Source: a virus
IMG/VR virus record: IMGVR_UViG_3300044726_000028
Location: 1-35,950 of that record
Length of the DNA: 35,950 bases
Reading direction: 5' to 3' (one strand)
Shown: positions 28,506 to 35,950 of the stretch, piece after piece
Position numbering within the stretch: position 1 is the first letter of the stretch
Layout of the letters: every line of letters starts with the position of its first letter
Translations under genes and position numbers: made by a program
Notes under the pieces: generated by a model
What the model was told of the DNA's origin: nothing
The model's database searches: none
The model's input: only the letters and a program-made list of their open reading frames with translations

Positions 28506-29113
28506 GGTCACCTGAGTGGTTCGCTCGTAGGCTCGGCAAGCTCACGGGCAGCAAGGTAGCCAATGCGATGAGGAGCGGTAAGGGTACTGCTGAGTCAGTC
28601 ACTCGGAACAAGCTCATACGTCAACTGGTATTCGAGCGTCTCACTGGCACATCTCAGGAGAAGGACATCAGCCACCTGCCAGCTATCCAGTGGGGGATAG
28701 AGCAGGAACCCGAGGCGATCAGGCTGCTGGAGTACCTGCACGACTATGTGATCACGCCTACCGATACGACAGATCACTCGATCATAGCGATGGCTGCTGC
28801 TACTCCTGATGGGCTGCTTCAGGGTGGTGGTGTGCTCGAGGTTAAGTCACCCAATACCGACACGCACATGAGCTATATTGAGGAGCCTGTTATCCCTCCC
28901 GACTATCGTAAGCAGATGCTCTGGGAGATGGCCTGTAGCGGCAAGGAGTGGGGCCACTTCGTCTCATTCGATCCACGGATGGAGAGCTACAAGAACAAGC
29001 TGCTGATCATCCCGCTGGAGCCAAAGCTATCGGAGATCAGGGAGCTGGAGGAGCGAGGACAGGAGTTCCTGCATGAGGTATCGGTAATGACCAAGTGGTA
29101 CAGGGAACGGTAA
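28496..29113 (+). CDS. YqaJ-family (lambda Exo-like) recombination exonuclease
   Basis: 205 residues from the ATG at 28496 (GGAAG just upstream). Motifs of the PD-(D/E)XK YqaJ fold: SKVANAM, WGIEQEPEA (E71), TPDG (D105), LEVKSP (E115, K117), YRKQMLWEM (Q140). It should degrade one strand 5'-3' from DNA ends to feed the ERF protein; the pair is a complete phage recombination module. A terminator follows its stop. Confidence 0.85.
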   Translation: MPVRSPEWFARRLGKLTGSKVANAMRSGKGTAESVTRNKLIRQLVFERLTGTSQEKDISHLPAIQWGIEQEPEAIRLLEYLHDYVITPTDTTDHSIIAMAAATPDGLLQGGGVLEVKSPNTDTHMSYIEEPVIPPDYRKQMLWEMACSGKEWGHFVSFDPRMESYKNKLLIIPLEPKLSEIRELEERGQEFLHEVSVMTKWYRER

Positions 29114-29115
29114 TT

Positions 29116-29135
29116 AGGGACTCGTCCCTTTTCTT
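29116..29135 (+). terminator. Terminator of the recombination operon
   Basis: AGGGACTCGTCCCT followed by TTTCTT, 3 bases past the exonuclease stop. The most canonical plus-strand copy of the dispersed hairpin. Confidence 0.7.
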
Positions 29136-29380
29136 CCTGCCGTGTCGACGGCACAGAGGTTGCTCTGAGTTTTGCATATTCGTGAATAGCCAGTGTATTG
29201 AACTCAGTCCTGCTGGCATAGCGCGAGGTCAATGGGATCAGGGCGTAAAGTAGAAATCCCAGCGATCTAACCTTTCATCTCCGCAATCGCAAGGAGATAA
29301 CGAAAACTGAGGAGCGACAGACAGGCTGGATAGACAGCCACTTACATTTCGGGGAATCGTCCCCACTTACCAAGGAGAGC
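29136..29380 (+). other. Structured intergenic leader, 245 bases
   Basis: No gene seen. It contains several local hairpins: TGCCG/CGGCA (29136-29153), CAGAG/CTCTG, GGGAT/ATCCC (29234-29260), GGCTG/CAGCC (29326-29341) and GGGGA/TCCCC (29351-29364). A possible promoter is TTGCAT, 18 bases, TATTGA near 29172; it lacks the full operator but has TATTCGTGAATA. Probably the 5' leader of the 29381 operon. Confidence 0.4.
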
Positions 29381-29719
29381 ATGATGATCAGACCAATCAC
29401 AGACACAATACGAGTCATATCTGGTGGCGAGTTCCTAGATGAGGCAAGCGATCAACTGAATGAGCTCGTGACAGCGATCTCGGAGCGAGGTGGATCGGGC
29501 AAGGTGACACTGACAATCTCGGTCAAGAAGGCTACTCGTGGAGGTGCGATGCATGTTACCGGGAAGACCATGCTCACCAAGCCAGCAGACCTGCCACATG
29601 AGGTACTGCTATTCGCTACACCCGAGGGCAATCTGGTAGCTGATGACCCGAGCCAGATGAAGCTAGACCTGCAACAAGTTGAGCCAGCATCTACCGTACT
29701 GAGAAGCGTCCAGTCGTAA
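29381..29719 (+). CDS. Conserved phage protein, partner of DUF2303
   Basis: 112 residues: GGEFLDEASDQLNELVTAISERGGSGKVTLTISVKKATRGG...LPHEVLLFATPEGNL. Small proteins with this FLDEAS-LNEL-AV...G--TLKISVKPA layout commonly precede DUF2303 genes. Suggests a shared complex. AAGGAGAG before the ATG (ATGATG; second is also possible). Confidence 0.7.
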   Translation: MMIRPITDTIRVISGGEFLDEASDQLNELVTAISERGGSGKVTLTISVKKATRGGAMHVTGKTMLTKPADLPHEVLLFATPEGNLVADDPSQMKLDLQQVEPASTVLRSVQS

Positions 29720-29746
29720 TACCGACAACATACTGAGGAGAGATTC

Positions 29747-30619
29747 ATGGAATACAAGAGTGAAGAAGGCCGGGAGAACACAGCCCAGACATTGGCTCGG
29801 GAGATGAAGCAGCCAATCGAGCTTGAAGACTCAAGTGCTTATGTGACACGTGTCGCGCTACCTGAGGGCTGGAATATCAAGGAGTACGATGATGAGAAGT
29901 ACTACGAGACCCCACGCCGGAAGAAGGGGACTGTAGGGCTACTGGATGTCGACAGCTTCATCAACTATGTTCAACGTCACAAGGTAGCAGATCATACCTC
30001 GATCTGGTGCAATGCCGACTACTTCAATGGGAACGTCAACTTCACGGCGATCATCAACGATCATGGGATGTCAGACGAGGATTGTCACTGGAGGGATCAC
30101 CTAGCCATATTCTCGCCAGCCTCTGCTGCTGAATGGATCAGGTGGAGGGAGAAGAACAGGCAGTCATTCACACAGCAGGAGTTCGCCACATTCATTGAGG
30201 ATAACCTCAAGGACGTGGTGAAGGTGGAGGAAAGCCCGAGTGGTGGTCAGATGCTGGAGATGGCACTGGACTTCGAGGCCAATCAGGAGAAGCGGTTCAA
30301 GTCAGCGATCCGGCTCCAGAGTGGCACAGTGAACATGCAGTTCGTCGATAGCGAGGACTCAGCGACGATCTCCAAGATGCAGATGTTCGAGCGATTCACT
30401 ATCGGTATACCTGTCTTCTGGGGTAGCGATCCATACCGTGTTGATGCCCGACTGAAGTACCGCCAGAGAGATGGCAAGCTCACGTTCCATTATGAGCTGA
30501 TCCGGACTGACAAGGTGCTCGAGGCTGCTACCAAGACGATCATCGAGAAGGTTAATGATGCACTCAAGCTCCCATTCTTCTTCGGCAATCCATTCGTCAA
30601 GGGGAATTCATGTCAGTAA
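29747..30619 (+). CDS. DUF2303 family protein
   Basis: 290 residues, full length. TVGLLDVDSFINYVQRHKVADHTSIWCN near residue 65, SDEDCHWRDHLAIFSPASAAEWIRW, and QQEFATFIEDNLKDV fit DUF2303, an abundant phage family near recombination/replication genes, of unknown mechanism. GAGGAGAG upstream. Its last codons overlap the SSB gene. Confidence 0.85.
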   Translation: MEYKSEEGRENTAQTLAREMKQPIELEDSSAYVTRVALPEGWNIKEYDDEKYYETPRRKKGTVGLLDVDSFINYVQRHKVADHTSIWCNADYFNGNVNFTAIINDHGMSDEDCHWRDHLAIFSPASAAEWIRWREKNRQSFTQQEFATFIEDNLKDVVKVEESPSGGQMLEMALDFEANQEKRFKSAIRLQSGTVNMQFVDSEDSATISKMQMFERFTIGIPVFWGSDPYRVDARLKYRQRDGKLTFHYELIRTDKVLEAATKTIIEKVNDALKLPFFFGNPFVKGNSCQ

Positions 30620-31044
30620 ACAAGGTCATATTGGTTGGGCGACTTACCAGAGATGTAGACTTGAGGAGCCTGAAGAATGGTGACTCGGTAGCCAATGCAT
30701 CACTGGCGACTAGCGAAAAGTGGACGGACAAGAGCGGGGAGAAGCAGGAGAAGGCTGAATTCCATAACCTGATCTTCTTCCGTGGCCTCGCAGACTTGGC
30801 AGCTAAGTATCTCGTCAAGGGTTCCCAGATATACGTTGAGGGCAAGCTGGCTACCCGTAAGTACGAGAAGGATGGGGTAGAGCGGTACACTACCGAGATC
30901 ATAGTGAACGATATGAAGTTCATCTCTAGCGGCAAGAAGAAGGAGGAGGGAGATGAGCCAGCAGCAGCAGCACCACCCAAGGCATCACCTCCACCTAAGC
31001 CGACACAGCACTTCGACGACTTCGATGATGACATACCTTTTTAA
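30610..31044 (+). CDS. ssb: Single-stranded DNA-binding protein
   Basis: 144 residues. Canonical OB fold: MSVNKVILVGRLTRDVDLRS, WTDKSGEKQEKAEFHNLIFF, YLVKGSQIYVEGKLATRKYEKDG, YTTEIIV, then a Pro/Ala linker and the acidic tip DDFDDDIPF that contacts partner proteins. Length is close to bacterial SSB though the linker is short. Protects ssDNA for the helicase/primase and recombinase. Starts 10 bases inside the DUF2303 gene. Confidence 0.95.
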   Translation: MSVNKVILVGRLTRDVDLRSLKNGDSVANASLATSEKWTDKSGEKQEKAEFHNLIFFRGLADLAAKYLVKGSQIYVEGKLATRKYEKDGVERYTTEIIVNDMKFISSGKKKEEGDEPAAAAPPKASPPPKPTQHFDDFDDDIPF

Positions 31045-31097
31045 TTCATAGACTTAGATATATAATACAGTAAATAGGATTGTTCCCTATAAGCAAG

Positions 31098-31610
31098 ATG
31101 AAGCATGAATTTGAAGCATGGCATGACCTGATATGTGCGACACTGGTGGGGACGAGTTCCTCTCACCCGATGTCCATGTCAGCAGTACTGGAAGTACACC
31201 GAGACGCTGGCCTTACCGCTGGCGTTTTGACTGAGATAGTGCTCAAGCTGATGACCGACAAGCGGGTGTGCTTCGCTCGGACGTTCAAGAATGGCGAGTG
31301 GCATGACCAGCTCTACACAGCAGGAATAGACATACAGGATAGGCGCGTACCGTCCAACAGGGAGCGCACACCACATCCCACCAAGAAGCCTGTCCGGAAG
31401 TGCCTCACCTGCACCAAGATACTGCCTGACTATCGGTTCGAGTTCGGATCACGCAGATGCATGGTGTGTGTCGAGCGCATCAAGACCGAGAAGTACGCGA
31501 AGCACAATCTCAAGAAGTGCATCACGTGCAAGGAGACCAAGGCCATGACTGACTACGACATCGAGCGATCCTATCGTAGGTGTAACCAGTGCGTGTCCAG
31601 ACACAAGTAA
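31098..31610 (+). CDS. Protein with two CxxC zinc knuckles
   Basis: 170 residues from the ATG at 31098 (a TTG at 31080 is possible). The last third holds a duplicated unit: CLTCTKILPDYRFEFGSRRCMVC and CITCKETKAMTDYDIERSYRRCNQC, two CxxC...CxxC fingers, about 39 residues apart. Such fingers are common in phage endonuclease VII-like and other nucleases, but no catalytic domain is visible. A helical N-terminus precedes. The gap upstream has ATATATAATAC, a possible -10. Confidence 0.6.
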   Translation: MKHEFEAWHDLICATLVGTSSSHPMSMSAVLEVHRDAGLTAGVLTEIVLKLMTDKRVCFARTFKNGEWHDQLYTAGIDIQDRRVPSNRERTPHPTKKPVRKCLTCTKILPDYRFEFGSRRCMVCVERIKTEKYAKHNLKKCITCKETKAMTDYDIERSYRRCNQCVSRHK

Positions 31611-31657
31611 GCTGATTGATTGTACTATGCGGCATTCCGACTTGATTACTAAGACGA

Positions 31658-33058
31658 ATGCTGGCAGAACTGTTAACGGAACAGACGTGGAGCAGCTTCG
31701 ATGAGCTGGACAGGATCGCACTCATCGCACATACCGAGTGGCTCATGGAGGCTCATGGCTACCAGATACCCCCACCTCTCGAGCAGGACTGGCTCATCTG
31801 GATGCTGCTGGCAGGACGCGGCTCCGGCAAGACACGTAGTGCTGTCGAGGCCGTATGGTGGTGGTGCTGGAAGAATCCTAACTGGCGGTATCTCGTGCTG
31901 GCCCCAACATCCAATGACATCAAGCACACCTGCTTCGAGGGCGAGTCTGGCCTGATCGCTGTCATCCCACCCGAGCTCATTGAGTCATACAACAAGCAGG
32001 ATCACCAGATCATATTGATGAACGGCAGCTCCATCCGAGGTATCTCAGGCGACTCTTACGAGCGGCTCCGTGGCCCACAGTGGCATGGCTGCTGGGCTGA
32101 TGAGCTGGCTGCATTCAACTATCTCGATGAAGGTCAGGCATGGGACATGATGAACATGGGACTCCGGCTCGGGCCATCTCCTCGGGTGATCGTAACCACT
32201 ACACCACGGAACAAGGACTTGATCGTGGAGCTGGTGGATCGTGAGGGTGATGATGTCATCATAGATCGGGCTACTTCCTACGCCAACATAGACAACCTGT
32301 CCCCTACGTTCTCCAAGCAGCTCGAGCGGTACAAGGGTACTCAGCTCTACAATCAGGAGGTGCTGGGTGAGATCATCGATCTGGAGGAGGGCAAGGTCGT
32401 CAGTCGCAGCATGTTCCGGCTATGGCCTCACGACAGGGAATTCCCCGAGTTCGAGTACATCGTCCAAGCCTACGATTGTGCCTTCACCGAGAAGCTCTAC
32501 AATGATCCAACGGCAATGACCACGTGGGGAGTGTTCAAGCCAGTGGATGGCCCAACGTCAATCATGCTCATAGATTGCTGGGAAGAGCACCTGACCTTCC
32601 CCAACCTGAAGCCCAAGGTAATCGAGGAATTCGGTGTGCTCTACGGCTCAGGCACGACAGCCAAGCGACCGGACATCATACTGGTCGAGGACAAGGCCGC
32701 TGGGATATCGCTCATACAGGAACTCCAGAAGGCTTACCTCCCGGTCAGAGGATGGAACCCCGGCAGAGCTGACAAGATGCAGCGACTCCAGATAGCTGCC
32801 TCGGTATTCATCACAGGCCGGGTGTGGCTACCTGAGAGTGCCAACAAGCGAGGCTACGTGAAGAGCTGGGCAGAGGGATTCCTCAGTCAACTGTGCTCAT
32901 TCCCTGACTGCACCCGTGATGACTACGTGGACAGTGCATCTATGGCGATCCGGTTCCTGTCCGACAATGGCTGGATCGAGCTCAACCCAAGGCCCTACGA
33001 TCCTGACGAAGAGTACGTCGACGAGTACAAGCCTCGAGTCAATCCCTACGCCGTATGA
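31658..33058 (+). CDS. terL: Terminase large subunit
   Basis: 466 residues. Packaging ATPase: Walker A GRGSGKT (53-59), Walker B WADE (146-149), the coupling motif TTTPRNK (180-186). The C-terminal RNaseH-like nuclease has D273 (AYDCAF), E344-D345 (VEDKAAG) and D421-D425 (DDYVDSA), its three acidic sites. Pumps DNA into the prohead and cuts concatemers. The small subunit is not next door but on the opposite strand, about 21.6 kb away. Weak ribosome site; overlaps the resolvase gene by 4 bases. Confidence 0.95.
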   Translation: MLAELLTEQTWSSFDELDRIALIAHTEWLMEAHGYQIPPPLEQDWLIWMLLAGRGSGKTRSAVEAVWWWCWKNPNWRYLVLAPTSNDIKHTCFEGESGLIAVIPPELIESYNKQDHQIILMNGSSIRGISGDSYERLRGPQWHGCWADELAAFNYLDEGQAWDMMNMGLRLGPSPRVIVTTTPRNKDLIVELVDREGDDVIIDRATSYANIDNLSPTFSKQLERYKGTQLYNQEVLGEIIDLEEGKVVSRSMFRLWPHDREFPEFEYIVQAYDCAFTEKLYNDPTAMTTWGVFKPVDGPTSIMLIDCWEEHLTFPNLKPKVIEEFGVLYGSGTTAKRPDIILVEDKAAGISLIQELQKAYLPVRGWNPGRADKMQRLQIAASVFITGRVWLPESANKRGYVKSWAEGFLSQLCSFPDCTRDDYVDSASMAIRFLSDNGWIELNPRPYDPDEEYVDEYKPRVNPYAV

Positions 33059-33519
33059 TCCACAGGAAGAAGGCTATCATCGCGCTAGACCTTGGCCTCA
33101 ATACAGGCTGGGCGATCTTCAACCATGAGGGGATCATGTCAGGCCATGAGAACTTCGACGTGGCTAGGAATATCCATCGCTGCTACTCGTTCATGCACTA
33201 TGCCTTCTGGCTGGCTGAGATGCTCGACAAGTTCAAGATCACGCACCTGTACTACGAGGAGGTGGTGAGCCATGCCGGGAGTCGGGCAGCTCATGTCTAC
33301 GGCTCATTCGAGACCACTACCGAGCTTGAGGCATGCATAAGGGGGATCGTCCCTACTGGGATAGGCGTGACCACCATCAAGAAGTTCGCCACCAGCAATG
33401 GACATGCCGACAAGCCAATGATGATCCGCGCAGCACAGCAGCACAACCCAAGCATTACCTCGGACAATGAGGCAGATGCCTTCCACTTATTACGGTACGC
33501 GATGCAAAACACTGAATAG
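33055..33519 (+). CDS. RuvC-like Holliday junction resolvase
   Basis: 154 residues with an RNaseH fold: D12 in ALDLGLNTGWAI, E68 in YYEEV, and D137/D141 in SDNEADAFHLL. This is the acidic layout of RuvC-type resolvases, which cut branched DNA before packaging. The ATGA overlap with terL fits a role in clearing branches for packaging. Length is near the RuvC norm. Confidence 0.8.
   Translation: MIHRKKAIIALDLGLNTGWAIFNHEGIMSGHENFDVARNIHRCYSFMHYAFWLAEMLDKFKITHLYYEEVVSHAGSRAAHVYGSFETTTELEACIRGIVPTGIGVTTIKKFATSNGHADKPMMIRAAQQHNPSITSDNEADAFHLLRYAMQNTE
33343..33354 (+). repeat. Degenerate GGGA/TCCC hairpin inside the resolvase gene
   Basis: GGGATCGTCCC in frame, encoding GIVPT; a short form of the dispersed hairpin with a three-base loop. 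Similar degenerate copies occur near 31149. Confidence 0.3.
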
Positions 33520-33558
33520 CAGAGTATTATTACGGGAACTCAGAATGGAGCATCCCGC

Positions 33559-35950
33559 ATGGCCTCCGACAATCCCTTCAGTAGCGATCCACGACCATCC
33601 CTCCTAGAGTCTGCACTGGCTGGTGCTGACCGATCCAGCATCGAAGAATCACCCCTAGAAGTTCAGGCTGAGATGGCCCTGAAGCGTAGAGACATCCCCG
33701 CGTATATTGAGCTACAGGCTCGAAGGATGGGCAAGACTGGTATCGAGAACATCAGTCAGTACGGTCGTGACGTGCAGCGCAAGCCTATTGAGTCAGCTCT
33801 GGACTTGGTCAATCCCGGTGGAGCGATGGCTGGGGTGATCAGGAAGAATGGTAGTCAATGGTTAGATAAGAATATGCCAGCTCATATGAACATTCTGCTT
33901 GGAGATCAGCAATACCCGAATGCTGCACACAATCAGGCTCTGAGCAAGTGGATCAAAGGCCCGATGACCAAGTACCTGAAGAACGAGATGGCGACACCTG
34001 AAGACCCCATCCGTAAGCTGGCTGAGAGTGGCATCACGCACAATCCTGTCATCTACCCACGGTTACCACACATTCAGAAGCAGGTACAGGAGACAAGACA
34101 GGCTGCTGGATTCCCTGAGCCTATGGGACAGTCTGAGCACGCCAAGAAGTGGGAAGACCTTGCTGACAGCATGATTACATCGCAACCAGCCAAATATTAC
34201 GAAGGTCTACCAGCATATTCTGATCCGTGGCTCACGAAATTACCACCAGATGAGATAGTGCATGATCTCCCACACGTCTCATCCGATCTTGCGATGATGA
34301 ATAAGCTCGGCATGACACAGATGCGAGGGTTCCTACGGCGGGAGATGGAGCAAGGTAACCTCAGGCCGGAGAACCTCAATGCCCTGACGATGGAGCAAGC
34401 TGTTCGCAGGATGCACGATGCCAGAGTAGCAGCAGCGAAGGCTAAGGAGCTCGGTGATACCGAGAAGTTTGCTCAGTACCGGAACTTTCCGCTGCACAAG
34501 GAGTACGAGAGCGGATGGAGATGGGTGGACTTGCCGGACACTGGCACTCCTGAAGGATTGAAGACCGTCAAGGAGATTGGTTGCTCTGGTGGCTGGTGTA
34601 CGATGAAAGATACCGAGGCAGAAGGATATGGATCGAAGGAGGGTGGCAATACACTGAGGGCATTACTTGATCCAACGGGCAGACCTCACATACAAGCTCA
34701 CTCCGAGGAGATGTGGGATGGGCCTAAGAACCTCAACAAGACCAAGTTGACGCAGATCAAGCCATTAAACAATGAGTGGACAAGTGCGCGAGTCAATGAG
34801 TGGACTGACAAGAATCCCAAGTACCGTGAAGAGATTATCCCAATGATGCAGGACTACATCAGGTCGGGTAACTTCCATGAGGTACGGGACTACAACAATG
34901 CTGACCTGTTCCCCTCCAGTGACAAGATATCACCCGAAGGTAAGGCCCTGCTGGAGAAGCACGGTCACAAGGTTCCAGCCTTCATCAATGAACAAGAGCG
35001 AGGTGACTTGCGCGACAAGCTGATGAAGCTACTGGACTTGGGGGAGGAGATGAAGGAAGGGGGACGAGTCCCTAATATGGCAGATGGTGGGCTCGTCGTA
35101 CTTGAGGAGAGGCCATCGCTACTCGAGGCTGGGCTGGCAGGTGATCGTACTGGTGGAATTCAGAATTCCCCAAGCGTGATCCAGCAAGCTATGGATGAGC
35201 TGAATGCCAAGATCGGTCAGTCGGAGTACGTGCAGGGCGTGAAGCAACGTATGGCTGATCCTCTAGGTACGATAGCTGGTGAGGCCAAGAGATGGAGTGA
35301 GCTACCAGCAGAAGGGATGCTCGGGGAGCTGGGTGGTCATGGGCTGGTTGGTGCTACCAAGAGAGTAGCAGAGAGCGCATACGATCCTCTCTTCGGCTAT
35401 CCATCCAAGGCAGCATTCGAGCGATACAGGAAGTCAGAGCCTCGTGAAGCCAGACTTGAACGATTGGCTGAGGCATCGAAGCAGCGACATCCAGAGGCAC
35501 TCCCAGCATCTGAGGCACTGGGTAAGTTCGAGGGCAAGCGACTCAGGCTCACTCAGGCTGATCGGATGATCGCTGCCGGGGAGCATCAAGGTGGGCCTCG
35601 GCACTCGTATCTCCAGCAACAAAGCCCAGAGTACAAGAAGCGCAGGTCGGCATGGGCAGTCGGGAATGAACAAACGGCTAATCGGATGACCAAGCTCAAT
35701 CAGTCAGAGCCAACTGTCTGGACTCCATATATCGGCAGTGAGCACCAGCATGCCTCCAACCTCAGTGCCTTCAATCAGCTACACAAGGCTTTCGAGACAG
35801 CACGTGAGGAGGGCAAGCTACCCAAGGAGCTGCTGAATGCCTATAACCAGAGGCTGAATGTCATGTCTCTCAAGGGCCAGCCACTGTCTGTAGTCAAGGA
35901 CTCGGACATGCTGATGTTCCCTGAAGGTATCGATATCAGTAAGCCGGGTT
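33559..35950 (+). CDS. Giant virion-type protein, 3'-truncated
   Basis: 797 residues are visible and the frame runs off the end. GGAG lies 8 bases before the ATG. RPSLLESALAG-DR near the N-terminus recurs as RPSLLEAGLAGDR at ~515. The region with GCSGGWC...GRPHIQAHSEE (~355-400) is reminiscent of the PcfJ-like/polyvalent domains seen in large phage proteins. MADGGLV (~508) resembles A-DGG motifs of long structural proteins in environmental podoviruses. A dispersed hairpin copy (35061-35073) encodes GGRVPN inside the frame. Likely an ejected or internal virion protein; inference. Confidence 0.7.
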   Translation, partial: MASDNPFSSDPRPSLLESALAGADRSSIEESPLEVQAEMALKRRDIPAYIELQARRMGKTGIENISQYGRDVQRKPIESALDLVNPGGAMAGVIRKNGSQWLDKNMPAHMNILLGDQQYPNAAHNQALSKWIKGPMTKYLKNEMATPEDPIRKLAESGITHNPVIYPRLPHIQKQVQETRQAAGFPEPMGQSEHAKKWEDLADSMITSQPAKYYEGLPAYSDPWLTKLPPDEIVHDLPHVSSDLAMMNKLGMTQMRGFLRREMEQGNLRPENLNALTMEQAVRRMHDARVAAAKAKELGDTEKFAQYRNFPLHKEYESGWRWVDLPDTGTPEGLKTVKEIGCSGGWCTMKDTEAEGYGSKEGGNTLRALLDPTGRPHIQAHSEEMWDGPKNLNKTKLTQIKPLNNEWTSARVNEWTDKNPKYREEIIPMMQDYIRSGNFHEVRDYNNADLFPSSDKISPEGKALLEKHGHKVPAFINEQERGDLRDKLMKLLDLGEEMKEGGRVPNMADGGLVVLEERPSLLEAGLAGDRTGGIQNSPSVIQQAMDELNAKIGQSEYVQGVKQRMADPLGTIAGEAKRWSELPAEGMLGELGGHGLVGATKRVAESAYDPLFGYPSKAAFERYRKSEPREARLERLAEASKQRHPEALPASEALGKFEGKRLRLTQADRMIAAGEHQGGPRHSYLQQQSPEYKKRRSAWAVGNEQTANRMTKLNQSEPTVWTPYIGSEHQHASNLSAFNQLHKAFETAREEGKLPKELLNAYNQRLNVMSLKGQPLSVVKDSDMLMFPEGIDISKPG
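35061..35073 (+). repeat. AGGGACGAGTCCCT-type copy inside the giant gene
   Basis: GGGACGAGTCCCT in the coding strand, giving the residues GGRVPN just before MADGG. Shows that the element can be accommodated in frame without a stop. Confidence 0.5.

Noticed and set aside
1-35950. CRISPR array, integrase, attachment sites, insertion sequences
   Set aside because: No regularly spaced repeats, no tyrosine or serine recombinase and no transposase recognised.

Overview
The window is part of a tailed-phage genome, about half G+C, densely packed with many ATGA/TAATG gene junctions. Evidence for a phage is a large terminase subunit at 31658-33058, a small terminase subunit at 9398-10033, an SSB, an ERF annealing protein with a YqaJ exonuclease, a primase/helicase pair, a virion-type lytic transglycosylase and dozens of small unknown genes. 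Transglycosylase domains on virion proteins and sigma70-like promoters suggest a podovirus-like phage of a Gram-negative (proteobacterial) host; this is inference. Portal, capsid, tail and polymerase genes are not in the window. Both ends are cut inside plus-strand structural genes, so the missing morphogenesis block probably lies outside.

Layout. 1-2597 (+): end of the structural block (Gly-rich protein, transglycosylase). 2770-6812 (-): one operon of about 16 small genes with YbcO-like and zinc-ribbon proteins and a run of tiny membrane proteins. 6854-9314 (+): divergent early operon with a DUF932 protein, its genes separated by GGGCCAC-type hairpins. 9398-10033 (-): small terminase. 10127-13680 (+): operon of unknown small genes including a tandem duplication. 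13773-17086 (-): second minus operon ending upstream in an HNH nuclease. 17087-17655: control region with tandem plus promoters and a divergent minus promoter feeding a highly structured, terminator-ended RNA. 17656-22279 (+): vWA protein, RHH protein, and a tandem array of ten tiny Ser/Arg/Cys/Trp-rich paralogues. 22378-23205 (+): coiled-coil protein. 23202-26955 (-): primase, SF2 helicase, ParB-like protein, Cro-like regulator. 27049-31610 (+): recombination and SSB module. 31658-35950 (+): large terminase, RuvC-like resolvase and a giant virion-type protein running off the end.

Regulation. Most intergenic promoters carry the same 18-bp inverted repeat, TATTCG-N6-CGTATA, between -35 and -10 (eight sites), with a shared downstream leader motif CACTTAAC. 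This looks like one regulon, and the Cro-like gene at 26593-26955, which starts beside the most symmetric copy, is the natural candidate regulator. Operon ends are marked by a dispersed hairpin, AGGGA-N4-TCCCT, often with a T tract.

The strongest candidate for something undescribed is the small-protein array at 19102-22097. Its members share an N-terminal signature and a SWC core, and are chained by 4-nt overlaps. Next are the structured RNA at about 17355-17511 and the operator/promoter network.
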